A DNA stretch of 64,000 bases from CAUSKK01 sp963533935 (GTDB lineage: Bacteria > Pseudomonadota > Gammaproteobacteria > Cardiobacteriales > Cardiobacteriaceae): positions 1 to 64,000 of the forward strand of contig CAUSQL010000001.1 in assembly GCA_963533935.1 (NCBI GenBank), in the 5' to 3' direction. The notes beneath the pieces were generated by a model. The model was not told the DNA's origin and did no database searches. It worked only from the letters and a program-made list of their open reading frames with translations. This document shows, one piece after another, positions 1 to 8,225 of the stretch (position 1 is the stretch's first letter; each line of letters opens with the position of its first letter). Position numbers and translations under genes: made by a program.

Positions 1-39
1 GACGGACAGGACACTTTCCACAGCGGTGAGGAAGATCAT
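1..39 (-). CDS. N-terminus of an unknown membrane protein (truncated by window)
   Basis: Only the first 13 codons lie in the window (M-I-F-L-T-A-V-E-S-V-L-S-V). They start at an ATG whose rightmost base is 39, with an AAGGAG ribosome-binding site 7 bases upstream. The hydrophobic start suggests a membrane segment. It loosely resembles the beginning of auxin-efflux-carrier-type transporters, but 13 residues cannot establish a family. Confidence 0.4.
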   Translation of the reverse strand, partial: MIFLTAVESVLSV

Positions 40-170
40 GGGTAGCTCCTTGGTTATAATCGTCGGTAACAGAAGGGAAAATGCTAAGTCTGACGAGCAG
101 CAGACTGTCGCTCGTCCTGCATTGTATACCCATAAATCAAACTAAAAGGATGACCGTTCATATTAAAAAG

Positions 171-192
171 TCCTTAGAACGTGTTCATAGTC
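171..192. repeat. IS remnant terminal inverted repeat, copy 1
   Basis: The sequence CCTTAGAACGTGTTCATAGTC matches the reverse complement of 513-533 at all but two positions. It lies directly beyond the stop codon of the transposase remnant, as expected for the 3' end of an IS5-like element. No clear target-site duplication is visible outside the two ends. Confidence 0.6.
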
Positions 193-495
193 TTCGTAGC
201 AGGACTCCCAAGAAAGCCAAAGCTACCATTTGCAGACTGGTACTCAACTTACGCTCGCAGTTTTTCCAAAGCCGCCTGTTCTTTTCCAACCGGGAAAAGC
301 TGCGCTCTACTACCCATCGCTTCGGCAATACCGCAAAACGGTGCAATTCATTTCATTTGACAATCTCTACCTCCGCACCAATCAATGCTTGTACCGACGA
401 AGCAAATGCCTTACCCGTGTAACCACCGTCCGCAAGGACTTTTTGTACCGCCCCAAGATTATCCCGGTCACGTTCCAGGGCTAGAGCAGACAGCC
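185..495 (-). pseudogene. IS5-family transposase C-terminal remnant
   Basis: Reading the minus strand gives a recognisable IS5-type transposase C-terminus. It contains VLADGGYTGKAFA, then RWVVERSFSRLEKNRRLWKN, CERKLSTSLQMV and a terminal LGVLLRRL. An in-frame TGA interrupts it in the K-stop-NELH segment, where family members usually have an arginine codon CGA, so a single C-to-T change would explain it. The whole N-terminal two thirds, including the first catalytic aspartates, is missing between about 495 and the nearby inverted repeat. The copy is therefore dead, although both IS ends survive around it. Confidence 0.75.
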
Positions 496-512
496 TTTTC
501 TATAGAGGCTGA

Positions 513-533
513 GACGATGAACATGTTCTAAGG
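513..533. repeat. IS remnant terminal inverted repeat, copy 2
   Basis: GACGATGAACATGTTCTAAGG is the inverted partner of 171-192. The two ends are only about 360 bp apart, so the element is an internally deleted, MITE-sized derivative that could in principle be mobilised by a full-length IS elsewhere. Confidence 0.55.
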
Positions 534-555
534 GCCTCACGCTTGTTCTCCCTCC

Positions 556-693
556 GGTCGCCGGCCTGCCGGTCGCTGACGCTCGGGCGCTTTAGCTGTA
601 TGTAATTAGGACCGTAAATACAAACATGGAAAGCGCCCCGTTGTATGTTTAAGCATTTAAACAAACAGACGGGCGCTTCCCCTGTATGTTTAA
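556..693. repeat. Interspersed GGGCGCTT repeat cluster (3 units)
   Basis: This holds two standard units (616-652 with core AAGCGCCCC, 657-693 with core GGGCGCTT) in opposite orientation. Before them is a third, expanded unit whose middle contains a GCCGGCCTGCCGGTC palindrome. It lies immediately downstream of epmB, so on the minus strand it could act as that gene's terminator. The family description is given under findings. Confidence 0.75.
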
Positions 694-694
694 G

Positions 695-1666
695 CTAGTC
701 AATGCCCAATTCCTTGAGCAGTTGCCGCTGCTCCGCCGTCAATGCCTGTACCGGCACCTTGCCACCGCCATTGGGGATTTCCACCATGTAGGTGGGCATG
801 GCAATGCCCGACAGCCGCTGGCGCAGCGCCCGTTCCAGGGCCAGGCCCTCGTCTAAAGTCAGGCGGAAGTGGCCGGTGCCGCGGGCCAAATCCAGATGGT
901 GCAGGTAGTAGGGCACCACGCCCAAATCCAGCAGTTCGTTCATTAAATCCGCCAGCACCTCCACCCGGTCGTTCACCCCCTTCAGCAGCACCGACTGGGA
1001 ATAGAGCAGCATGGCCCGCCGCCGCAGCTCCGCCAGCAGCGCCCGGTTATTGGCGGTCAGCTCGTCACGGTGGTTGATGTGAAGAACCCAGTGCAGCGGC
1101 CGGCCCAGGGCGGCGAGGAAATCCAGCCAGGACGGCGTAATCTGCGCCGGCGCGACGATGGGCACGCGGCTGTGAATGCGCAGCCGCCGCAGGTGGCCGA
1201 TGTGCTGCAGCGGGGCGGCAAAGGTTTTAAAGCGTTCCAATGACATGTTTAAGGGGTCGCCGCCGCTGAAAATCACCTCTTCCACTTCCCCGTGGTCGCG
1301 AATGTAGGCGATGGCCCGCTCCCGCTCCGCCTGGGCCAGGGGCCGTCCGCGCCGGCCGATGTGTTCCTTGCGAAAGCAGAAGCGGCAGTAGACGGCGCAG
1401 CTGCTGTTAATTTTCCACAGCACCCGGTTGCGGTAGCGGTGCACCAGCGACGGCAGGGGCGAATGCACCGCGTCGCCGATGGGGTCGTTGAGCTCCGCCG
1501 GGCTAACGGTCAGTTCCTCCGCCCGGGGCAGGAATTGGTTGGCCACCCCCGGCCTGTCCATCAGCGCCGCCATTTCTTCCGTAACGCCGAACTGGTACTG
1601 GGCGAGAATCTCCCTTAAATCGTCCGCGGCCAGGCCGTGGCGAAAGTCCTCAATCTTTTTGCCCAT
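695..1666 (-). CDS. epmB: EF-P (R)-beta-lysine 2,3-aminomutase
   Basis: Radical SAM, PLP-dependent aminomutase that converts (S)-alpha-lysine to (R)-beta-lysine, which EpmA then attaches to elongation factor P. The protein has 323 residues (E. coli about 342). The radical SAM cluster is C90-x3-C94-x2-C97 in the SSCAVYCRFCFRKEH context. FSGGDPL follows near residue 135, and the PNGGGK segment near the end (K303) carries the expected PLP lysine. The start overlaps the 3' end of the upstream membrane-protein gene by 17 bp, suggesting translational coupling. The genes for EpmA and EF-P are not in the window. Confidence 0.92.
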   Translation of the reverse strand: MGKKIEDFRHGLAADDLREILAQYQFGVTEEMAALMDRPGVANQFLPRAEELTVSPAELNDPIGDAVHSPLPSLVHRYRNRVLWKINSSCAVYCRFCFRKEHIGRRGRPLAQAERERAIAYIRDHGEVEEVIFSGGDPLNMSLERFKTFAAPLQHIGHLRRLRIHSRVPIVAPAQITPSWLDFLAALGRPLHWVLHINHRDELTANNRALLAELRRRAMLLYSQSVLLKGVNDRVEVLADLMNELLDLGVVPYYLHHLDLARGTGHFRLTLDEGLALERALRQRLSGIAMPTYMVEIPNGGGKVPVQALTAEQRQLLKELGID

Positions 1667-3005
1667 CTTTTAGCCGCAGGAGAAAGACCTGGTCGCCGTG
1701 GCGATTGCTGAATTTCTCCAGAATGTGGTAAAGCTCGAGGGTGTCCGGCAGCGGCTCCTTGCGGTTGTGGCTGTAGAGAATCAGCGCGTTCGGGCCGATT
1801 TCCCCGTCCGGGAGAAAGTGAATGTTGAAGTCCGCATTGCGCGGGTCGCGGCCGGCGTAGTAGAGAATCTGCCGGCTATTGCTGAACAGCGGCTCCGGCC
1901 GGCCCCGCACCGCCAGCCCCGCCTCCTTCAGATAGACGGAGCTGGGGCCGAAAACGATGATGCTGGCCAGGGCGTAGGCTACAGCGAGCCAGAAAATCAC
2001 CAGCCGCTGCTCGTCCCGGTAGGAACGGTTAATGAGGCGGAACAGGCCGCCGGAGCTGAGCCACAGGCAAATCATGATGGCCGGCATGTAGACCAGGTCG
2101 CTGAACAGGTGGCCGGTGTAAAGCAGCAGATAGGCGCCGATAAGGCAATTCAACAGCAGCAGACCGAAGAGGAACCAGCGCTGGGGCCGCTCCAGCACCG
2201 GCGTGGAACGGCGGTTCAGGCTGAAAACCATCAGCGCGCCAATCAGCAGGCCGGCGATGTGCAGGCCGTTGGTTAGCACCAGCACCAGGGCCAGCAGCAG
2301 GCCGTTGCTGAGGCTGAGGCGGAAGCCCTCGTCGCTGCCCTTAAAGAATATGGACATTTCCTCACGGGTCTGATTGAGCTTTTCGCCGCCCAGGCCGTAG
2401 AGGTCGCGCAAAAGATGCTGGTATTCCGGCCAGCCGTACACTGCCAGCGCCGCCAGCAGGTAGTAAAGAAGCAGCCAGGCCAGCCGCGTCCGCCAGCGGC
2501 CCAGCGGGTAGAACAGCAGCAGCGCCGGCAGCAGCAGATTGCTCAGCAGCACCAGCGGACTGGCCAGGGACACCAGCCACAGCGGCCCGGTCAGGCCCAG
2601 CAGCGCCGCGGGAAAATTCCGCGCCCGGAGGAAGAGCAATAGGGCCAGGAGATGGCAGGGCAGCACCAGCTGGAAGCCCTCGATGGCCAGGCGGCTGTCG
2701 TTGTATTCCGGGTTAAAGTTCAGCAGGAAGAACAGCAGCAGCACGGTTTTCTTCTCCAGGCCCAGCCGCAGAGACACGCGGCAGAACAGCCACAGGGACA
2801 GGGCGCTGAGCAGATTCATCGCCATGGCCGCCGCCGGGGGATTGCTCAGGGGGGCCAGCAGCCGCTGCCAGAAGTTTTCCGGCGCCTGGCTGCTCTGGTA
2901 AAGCTCCACGGCCGCGGCGCCGTCGATGGTTTGGCCGCCGGCCAGCCAGAGCAGCAGCCCGGTGGCCAGGGCGCTGGCCCAAATTATTCCGTTGAAATAT
3001 TTCAC
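1650..3005 (-). CDS. Polytopic membrane protein, unknown
   Basis: A protein of about 451 residues with roughly ten or more hydrophobic segments and a soluble C-terminal part of about 80 residues. An acidic loop motif, NDSRLAIEGFQ, sits between early membrane segments. This layout recalls GT-C-fold membrane glycosyltransferases, but no diagnostic motif is clear, so the function is left open. The GTG at 3005 is preferred as start because AAAGGA lies 6 bases upstream; an in-frame GTG at 3020 lacks such a site. It overlaps epmB at its 3' end. A GGGGCCGG-TG-CCGGCCCC palindrome (3021-3038) sits just upstream and could block or tune initiation. Confidence 0.7.
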   Translation of the reverse strand: MKYFNGIIWASALATGLLLWLAGGQTIDGAAAVELYQSSQAPENFWQRLLAPLSNPPAAAMAMNLLSALSLWLFCRVSLRLGLEKKTVLLLFFLLNFNPEYNDSRLAIEGFQLVLPCHLLALLLFLRARNFPAALLGLTGPLWLVSLASPLVLLSNLLLPALLLFYPLGRWRTRLAWLLLYYLLAALAVYGWPEYQHLLRDLYGLGGEKLNQTREEMSIFFKGSDEGFRLSLSNGLLLALVLVLTNGLHIAGLLIGALMVFSLNRRSTPVLERPQRWFLFGLLLLNCLIGAYLLLYTGHLFSDLVYMPAIMICLWLSSGGLFRLINRSYRDEQRLVIFWLAVAYALASIIVFGPSSVYLKEAGLAVRGRPEPLFSNSRQILYYAGRDPRNADFNIHFLPDGEIGPNALILYSHNRKEPLPDTLELYHILEKFSNRHGDQVFLLRLKDGQKD

Positions 3006-3088
3006 GATTATTCCTTTCACGGGGCCGGTGCCGGCCCCACCAATGATTTTTACCCACCGTTGGGCGCTTTCCGCACATTAATTTGGCG

Positions 3089-3239
3089 TTTTACAAACAT
3101 ACGGGCGCTTTGGTTGTATGTATTTACGGCTTTAATACCTGCAGGAGAAGCGCTAGGCGCGTGAGCCCCGCAGGGGCGAACAGCAGCGCAGCGAAGTGAG
3201 CCCCGCAGGGGCGAACAACCGCCCGTCTGCCGGTAAATC
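3089..3239. repeat. Interspersed repeat pair with TGAGC-hairpin modules
   Basis: A standard unit (3090-3125, core ACGGGCGCTT) faces an expanded unit (3131-3239). The centre of the expanded unit holds two copies of GTGAGCCCCGCAGGGGCGAA, each able to form the stem GCCCC-GCA-GGGGC, before the usual GCCCGTCTG...GGTAAAT end. The cluster runs right up to the stop codon of the gene at 3238-3792. Confidence 0.75.
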
Positions 3240-3792
3240 ACTTACCCTTCACCGCCTCACCGTTGATGGCCTCGTAGGTTTGCGCCAGCGACCGGCAGCT
3301 GTCGAGGAAGCGCTGCTGCTCCGCCAGCTGGCCGTTGTCCCGCACCAGCGCCCAGCGGTGCTGGTTGCTCTGCCAGAACTGGTTCACGTCGCTGATGGAT
3401 TTTTCCTGCTCCGTCACCAGCTGGGGGTGCTCCCGCAGCGCCTTCTCCATGGCCCGCTTGGCCCGCTGGCAGGGCTCCGGCAGCGGGTACTTCTTGCTCA
3501 GCCGCTCCCGCTCGCGGATTTTCTCCCCCAGGGCGCGGCAGGTGTTAATCACCTCCTGCTTTTTCTCCGGCCGGCGCCGCAGCAGTTCCACCGCCTGGCG
3601 CCAGTATTCCTCCTGGCCCATGCCCAGGCCCTGCTCCACATATTGGCGCAGCAGCGGATTCTCCTTAAATAATTTGGCCATAGACTTCTTCACCGCCACA
3701 CAGGGCAGCGGCAGTTCCTCCCTGGCGTGTTTAGGCTGCCTGGCCCCGCTCGGCAAAGCGGCCAGCAGTAGGAGCAGCAATAATTTCTTCAC
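3238..3792 (-). CDS. Exported protein with Cys-bounded internal duplication
   Basis: 184 residues with an N-terminal signal peptide (MKKLLLLLLLAALPSGA). The mature part is highly charged and appears to be two copies of one helical unit. Copy one runs from C31 (after LPLP) to C85 (CRALGEKI); copy two runs from C108 (after PLPEP) to C166 (CRSLAQTY). Each copy is bracketed by cysteines, which could form one disulfide per unit in the periplasm. The family is not recognised. It follows the gene at 3801-4583 by 8 bp, so the two are co-transcribed and probably work together. Confidence 0.7.
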   Translation of the reverse strand: MKKLLLLLLLAALPSGARQPKHAREELPLPCVAVKKSMAKLFKENPLLRQYVEQGLGMGQEEYWRQAVELLRRRPEKKQEVINTCRALGEKIRERERLSKKYPLPEPCQRAKRAMEKALREHPQLVTEQEKSISDVNQFWQSNQHRWALVRDNGQLAEQQRFLDSCRSLAQTYEAINGEAVKGK

Positions 3793-3800
3793 GGTTCCTC

Positions 3801-4583
3801 CTAGAGAAAATGGGCCCGGAGCCGCGGCCAGCGCTGTTGGCGGCGGGCAATGACTTCCAGCGGGTAGTCGTCGGGAATCAGGTAGCGTTTCTGACCCAGG
3901 TCGTATTCCAGGCGGAAGGGCTGACGCTCGTAGCGGGTGGCGTACTGCTTAATGCCCCGGTGGCCGTCCACCAGCATTTCCAGCCGATAGAGGCCATTGC
4001 TGGCCGGCAGGTCGTGGCGCACCCGCAGGTCCGCCCGCAGATTGGTCAGTTCACGCTCGCAGTCGCCGTCGCACTGGTCGAATTGGCCGCTATTGTCGTA
4101 GCGGCTGCGGATTTCATCGCCGTGAATTTCCGCCCCGTCGCTGTACAGCAGCAGGCGCTTTTCATAGATGATGCCGTCGTAGGAAGCGGTGCTTTCCCCC
4201 TGGGCGGCCCAGAGGCCCTGGCCAATTTCCAGCCATTTCCACACCACCGGCGCGTGGCCGTGGCTGCCGCCGCCGATTTCCCCGCGCACGATGAATTTGC
4301 CCGCCTTATCAAAGACCAGCAGCTGAGCTATCCCCTGGCTGTCCAGCTCCTTGCTGCGGTTATCGCCCAGCAATAACACGTAGTTGCGGTCAATGGCCGA
4401 CTTGTACTGCTGGTAGCGCATGCAGTATTCCTGGCCGTTCAGACGATAGACCGGGCAGTTGAGGGCGTTGTCGAGGGGGAATTGCTGGGCCATGTAGTCC
4501 CGCACGTACTGGGGCAGCTTGCGCTCGTGGGCCCCGGCCAGAGCGGCGAGGAAAAGTAATAAAAAACCATGGACCTTCGCCAT
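3801..4583 (-). CDS. Exported protein, unknown
   Basis: 260 residues with a cleavable signal peptide (MAKVHGFLLLFLAALAGAHE). The body is beta-rich, with VLLLGDNRSKEL, LLVFDKAGKFIVRGEIGGG and a C-terminal PFRLEYDLGQKRYLIPDDY, suggesting a periplasmic all-beta domain. Four cysteines are visible: two near residues 43 and 54, and two in DQCDGDCERE. No family is recognised. AAGGAGG lies just before the ATG. It is the first gene of a two-gene unit with 3238-3792. Confidence 0.68.
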   Translation of the reverse strand: MAKVHGFLLLFLAALAGAHERKLPQYVRDYMAQQFPLDNALNCPVYRLNGQEYCMRYQQYKSAIDRNYVLLLGDNRSKELDSQGIAQLLVFDKAGKFIVRGEIGGGSHGHAPVVWKWLEIGQGLWAAQGESTASYDGIIYEKRLLLYSDGAEIHGDEIRSRYDNSGQFDQCDGDCERELTNLRADLRVRHDLPASNGLYRLEMLVDGHRGIKQYATRYERQPFRLEYDLGQKRYLIPDDYPLEVIARRQQRWPRLRAHFL

Positions 4584-4689
4584 GAAACCTCCTTGCAGTT
4601 AGTAGATGAATTAATTTTAACCGGCCATAGCTTAAGGAATCGGGCGTAGCTTTGGCCGCACTTTAATTAATTTCTGCTAAGGGCATGGG

Positions 4690-4726
4690 TTTACAAACGT
4701 TCGGGCGCTTTCACTGTATGTATTTA
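4690..4726. repeat. Single interspersed repeat unit
   Basis: TTTACAAACG-TTC-GGGCGCTTTC and CTGTATGTATTTA form one solitary unit between pilQ and the gene at 3801-4583. It lies just beyond the pilQ terminator. The rest of the 188-bp gap (4584-4771) shows no further gene. Confidence 0.7.
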
Positions 4727-4734
4727 AGTGGGGC

Positions 4735-4762
4735 AATAAAAAACCCCTCTTGCGAGGGGTTG
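4735..4762 (-). terminator. Rho-independent terminator of pilMNOPQ
   Basis: On the minus strand AACCCCTCGCAAGAGGGGTT is followed by a T-rich run (TTTTTTATT). The stem has seven or more paired bases with a short GCAA-type loop. It lies 10 bp after the pilQ stop codon. Confidence 0.85.
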
Positions 4763-4771
4763 GGGTTTTGC

Positions 4772-6967
4772 CTATTTACTACGCAGGTTTGACAACTTGT
4801 CGTATTCAACCAGCCGTTTGTCCATGATTTTGGGCGTGATGAAGATGAGCATTTCTTTCTTCTTGAATTCCTGAGACTTGGTTTTGAAAGCATTGCCAAT
4901 GATTGGAATATCACCCAAGATTGGAGTTTTCGCGTTGGAATTGGTCTGGGTGTGCTGGTAGAAGCCGCCCAGAACCAAAGTCTCACCGTTATCCACCAAT
5001 ACGGAAGTGTTCATTTGGTTTTTGTTAATCGGATAGGTCTTATCGCCAGCCACGTTCACGTCGGCGGTGCCGGCTGCATCGTTGGTGATGTTCAGTTCCA
5101 TATTAATCATGTTATCCGGCGTAATGCGCGGCTTAACATCTAGAGAAACCGTTGCGTCCACGTAGTTAACCGTCCGTTTGCCATCGCCGTCGGTGGTTTG
5201 GTTCGGCAGGGCCTGACCACTCAAGATGTTGGCCTTAACCCCGTCCTGGGTAACCACCCGCGGGCTGGAAACCACTTCGGCACGACCTTCCCGTTGTAGG
5301 GCATTTAGCTCGGCACCAACTAGGAAATCACCGCTAAGAATGGCCGTATTCAGCTGGAGAGCACCGCTGAGTGAGGTCATGTTCACCCCGAGGCGCTTGG
5401 AAATATCGGCGCGGGCCGCTGGATTTTGCCCACCTACCGGAACCAGAGCTGGCGCGCTGTACGGGGTGTAGTCGCGGTTGTTCACGTACTGGTAGCTGTC
5501 ATTGTCAATAGATTTAGACGGACGGGTAATATTCATGCCCAGAGAACGCTCGAAATCGTCGTTGGTGGTAACAATGCGCGAGTCAATTAACACCTGACGC
5601 ACCGGCTCATCCAGTTTGGCGATTAGCTTACGCGCCATCTCCAGCTTTGAGGGAATATCGCTAATAATCAAAGTATTAGAGCGTGGGTCCAGGGTAACCT
5701 TACCGCGTGCCGAAAGAATTGAATCGCTGGAAACTGGGCCACCAGTGTTGCCTGGCGCCTGACGAGAGCGTTCTAGCACCTGCAAAATACCATTGGCATC
5801 AGCATATTTAACCTGAATCATCTCAGTCTGCGTTTGCGTGATGTTATTTTTCTCTTCAATGGTTTTCAGAGCGTCCAATTCATCTTTACGCAGTTGCTCG
5901 GCAGTGGCGATGTAAATCACGTTATTTTTACCGTCCGCAGACTTATTAATACGCTTATCTAGACCCTTGGTTTTCAAAATAATGTCCAGGGCCTCGTCCC
6001 ACGGCACATTGTCCAAACGCAGGGTGATATTGCCAACCACGTTGTCGTTAACCACAATGTTATTGCCCGTAAATTCAGCAATAATCTGTAGCACCGCCCG
6101 CACTTCAATGTCCTGGAAGTTCAGGGACAGAGGCTCACCCTTGTACTGCTTGTACTGGTTGAAAGTGCCAACTTCCGCCAGCTGTTTCTTGTCAATGTCT
6201 TCCTGGGTTGGTCTTACCACTTCAATGGTGTAAACCTTGCCAGTTTGGTAGGTAATGAATTCATATTCATTGCCCTTACCCATATTCAGAGTAATGCGGC
6301 TGCCATTGGTGCCACGGCGAATATCAATGCTATTAACTGGCGTACCAAAATCATTCACCTCTAGCCGTTTCTGTTCGCTATTTTCAATGCGATAGCCGCG
6401 AATGTCTGCCGTGATGGAGTTATTGTTGTTGGAAACCACCACGCTGGTTTGGTCTGAAGGTAAATTAAAGCTGAAGACAGCACGGTTTTCCTTCTGGTTT
6501 GGGCCACGGCGGAAGGTGGGTGAGAGGCCAATTACCTGTTTTCTCGTCTTATCTGGGCTAATTTGTGAAGGTGCATTCTTAGGCACAGCAGCACTAATGC
6601 CTGAGGTGTCTACGGACACAACCACATCTTTGCCCTGCAAACCAACTTTGTACACCATGGGGAAAGCCAAATTAACTACGGCACGGGTGCGATTGTTAGA
6701 CTCAATTACATCCACACTATTTATACCAGCATTGGCCACTGGAACTTGACGTTCCTTTAGTCCAGATTTGGTGTTAGGAAAATCTAACACGATGGCGTTA
6801 TTAGGTTGGGTTACGGCAAAGGTATTGGACGGCATGGTTGAGGCGTTCTTAAAGATAATCTTGTAAGAACCGGTGCCTGCCACATGTTCGACTTTGCTAA
6901 TGGTGGCCGCATATATTCCTGAGGAAGCTAATGCAATATAGGCCGTAATAATATATTTAAGTTTCAT
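4772..6967 (-). CDS. pilQ: Type IV pilus secretin PilQ
   Basis: Outer-membrane secretin through which the pilus fibre exits. 731 residues with a signal peptide. Two AMIN-type peptidoglycan-binding regions lie in the first 270 residues, and the secretin/TonB short N-terminal domain (LNFQDIEVRAVLQIIAEFTG) near 285. An N1 (NolW) domain with IQVKYADANGILQVL follows, then the C-terminal secretin domain with VVSSPRVVTQDG and VLVDNGETLVLGGFYQ. It ends with the inner gate/beta-lip segment before ITPKIMDKRLVEY. It is the last gene of pilMNOPQ, 20 bp after pilP, and is followed by a terminator. Confidence 0.95.
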   Translation of the reverse strand: MKLKYIITAYIALASSGIYAATISKVEHVAGTGSYKIIFKNASTMPSNTFAVTQPNNAIVLDFPNTKSGLKERQVPVANAGINSVDVIESNNRTRAVVNLAFPMVYKVGLQGKDVVVSVDTSGISAAVPKNAPSQISPDKTRKQVIGLSPTFRRGPNQKENRAVFSFNLPSDQTSVVVSNNNNSITADIRGYRIENSEQKRLEVNDFGTPVNSIDIRRGTNGSRITLNMGKGNEYEFITYQTGKVYTIEVVRPTQEDIDKKQLAEVGTFNQYKQYKGEPLSLNFQDIEVRAVLQIIAEFTGNNIVVNDNVVGNITLRLDNVPWDEALDIILKTKGLDKRINKSADGKNNVIYIATAEQLRKDELDALKTIEEKNNITQTQTEMIQVKYADANGILQVLERSRQAPGNTGGPVSSDSILSARGKVTLDPRSNTLIISDIPSKLEMARKLIAKLDEPVRQVLIDSRIVTTNDDFERSLGMNITRPSKSIDNDSYQYVNNRDYTPYSAPALVPVGGQNPAARADISKRLGVNMTSLSGALQLNTAILSGDFLVGAELNALQREGRAEVVSSPRVVTQDGVKANILSGQALPNQTTDGDGKRTVNYVDATVSLDVKPRITPDNMINMELNITNDAAGTADVNVAGDKTYPINKNQMNTSVLVDNGETLVLGGFYQHTQTNSNAKTPILGDIPIIGNAFKTKSQEFKKKEMLIFITPKIMDKRLVEYDKLSNLRSK

Positions 6968-6986
6968 TGTTCCTAATCCTTAATTT

Positions 6987-7580
6987 TTAGAATTCAAATA
7001 ATTTCATTACTTGGCCGGCATCGTTCCAAGTTCCACCGGGCAATTTATGTTTCTCCGTGATAGTAATCTGGGTTTTAGTAATGCTATTAACTAAGCCATT
7101 ATTCTTACCAATATATTCCCCCTTCTTAACCTGATAAACGCCAACTGGGGTTTTTATTAGGCCAATTAATTCACCCTTTTTCTTGCCATTTTTAATGGTT
7201 CCAACCATCGTTAGCTGCGATAGGTCGTAATTTTCCAGGAAATAAGGTTGATGTGCCTTGGGAGCACCAATGGAACACTGGGTGCACTCCTGTTCTTTCT
7301 TTTGTGCAGTAGTATCTATCGGCTGTTCCTCAGGCTTATCAGGTTTAACCTCCTGGGCAAAGGGTTTTAGGTCAAAGGGGCTGGTAGGCGATTCATATTT
7401 ATAGGGCTCGTAGGGCTTTTCCTCCGGCAGTTTCCCCAAATCTAACGGCGGGGGAGTGGTTTGCTGGTTGGTTTGATTTATAAAAGCCTCTACAGATTCC
7501 TCTGGACTTTCACCAAGAATAAAACCTGTAGTTAATAAAATAATTCCCAAACCGATGGCAGATAACTTTAGAGATTTCAT
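6987..7580 (-). CDS. pilP: Type IV pilus assembly protein PilP
   Basis: Inner-membrane-linked periplasmic protein that bridges PilN/PilO to the PilQ secretin. 197 residues. The C-terminal homology region (MVGTIKNGKKKGELIGLIKT, then VYQVKKGEYIGKNNG) matches the PilP beta domain. The middle is proline-rich and disordered-looking, with a CTQC pair. PilP is usually a lipoprotein, but the N-terminal hydrophobic stretch here (LGIILLTTGFILGESPE) has no cysteine, so it may be anchored by an uncleaved helix. Its ATG overlaps the pilO stop by 4 bp. Confidence 0.9.
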   Translation of the reverse strand: MKSLKLSAIGLGIILLTTGFILGESPEESVEAFINQTNQQTTPPPLDLGKLPEEKPYEPYKYESPTSPFDLKPFAQEVKPDKPEEQPIDTTAQKKEQECTQCSIGAPKAHQPYFLENYDLSQLTMVGTIKNGKKKGELIGLIKTPVGVYQVKKGEYIGKNNGLVNSITKTQITITEKHKLPGGTWNDAGQVMKLFEF

Positions 7581-8209
7581 TTTTTATCCCCTTTCTTAGC
7601 CGAAGAACCATCACCTTTTAATAGCTCTTCCAAATCAACGGTATACACGTAGGTCTGCAACATGCCGGTTACTTCCAAATTTTGTGCGCTCTTCTCCATG
7701 GAAATGGTAATGTCGGAGATATTTAGAATGCGTTGCACACTGGAAATGGCCTGGGCAAAACCAGCAAAATTGTTATAGCCCGTAGCACCCTGTAGAATTA
7801 TGGGTTTAATGTCGTAATACTCTTCTTTCACATCATTAACTGGATATAGCCGATCGAAGTTAATGTTGTTAGCCACTGCCGCATCGTAGACCGAATCAAT
7901 CATTGCTGGAATTTCACTATTATTAGGCAAATATTCCAATTTTTTCTTCAGAAGATTTACCAACTCAGCATTGCGATCCTGATATTTCTTTAAATTAAGG
8001 GTATCTTTATACAGCCGAGCATATTCGTCCTGTAATTTATTAATTTCCTCCTGATTTGCATTTTGCTGATCGATAATGTCATTGCGGAGGGCATAGATAT
8101 AAATACCAATTATTGCGGCAGCTATGACAACCCAAACCAAAACTTTATAGTAAATGGGCCAGGTGCCTGGATTACTAGTATCTAATTCAGAGGGAGAAAC
8201 AATATTCAT
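7577..8209 (-). CDS. pilO: Type IV pilus alignment protein PilO
   Basis: 210 residues: a short cytoplasmic tail, one transmembrane helix (VLVWVVIAAAIIGIYIYAL) near residues 25-45, then a coiled coil with ANQEEINKLQDEYARLYK and a ferredoxin-like periplasmic domain. PilO pairs with PilN in the inner-membrane alignment complex. The lysine-rich C-terminus is typical of its disordered tail. It sits between pilN (16-bp gap) and pilP (4-bp overlap). Confidence 0.92.
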   Translation of the reverse strand: MNIVSPSELDTSNPGTWPIYYKVLVWVVIAAAIIGIYIYALRNDIIDQQNANQEEINKLQDEYARLYKDTLNLKKYQDRNAELVNLLKKKLEYLPNNSEIPAMIDSVYDAAVANNINFDRLYPVNDVKEEYYDIKPIILQGATGYNNFAGFAQAISSVQRILNISDITISMEKSAQNLEVTGMLQTYVYTVDLEELLKGDGSSAKKGDKK

Positions 8210-8225
8210 TTTTCACCTACCATTA

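Noticed and set aside
81..422. Plus-strand frame of 113 codons near the left end
   Set aside because: It is antisense to the recognisable IS5-type transposase remnant and has no sensible start signal.
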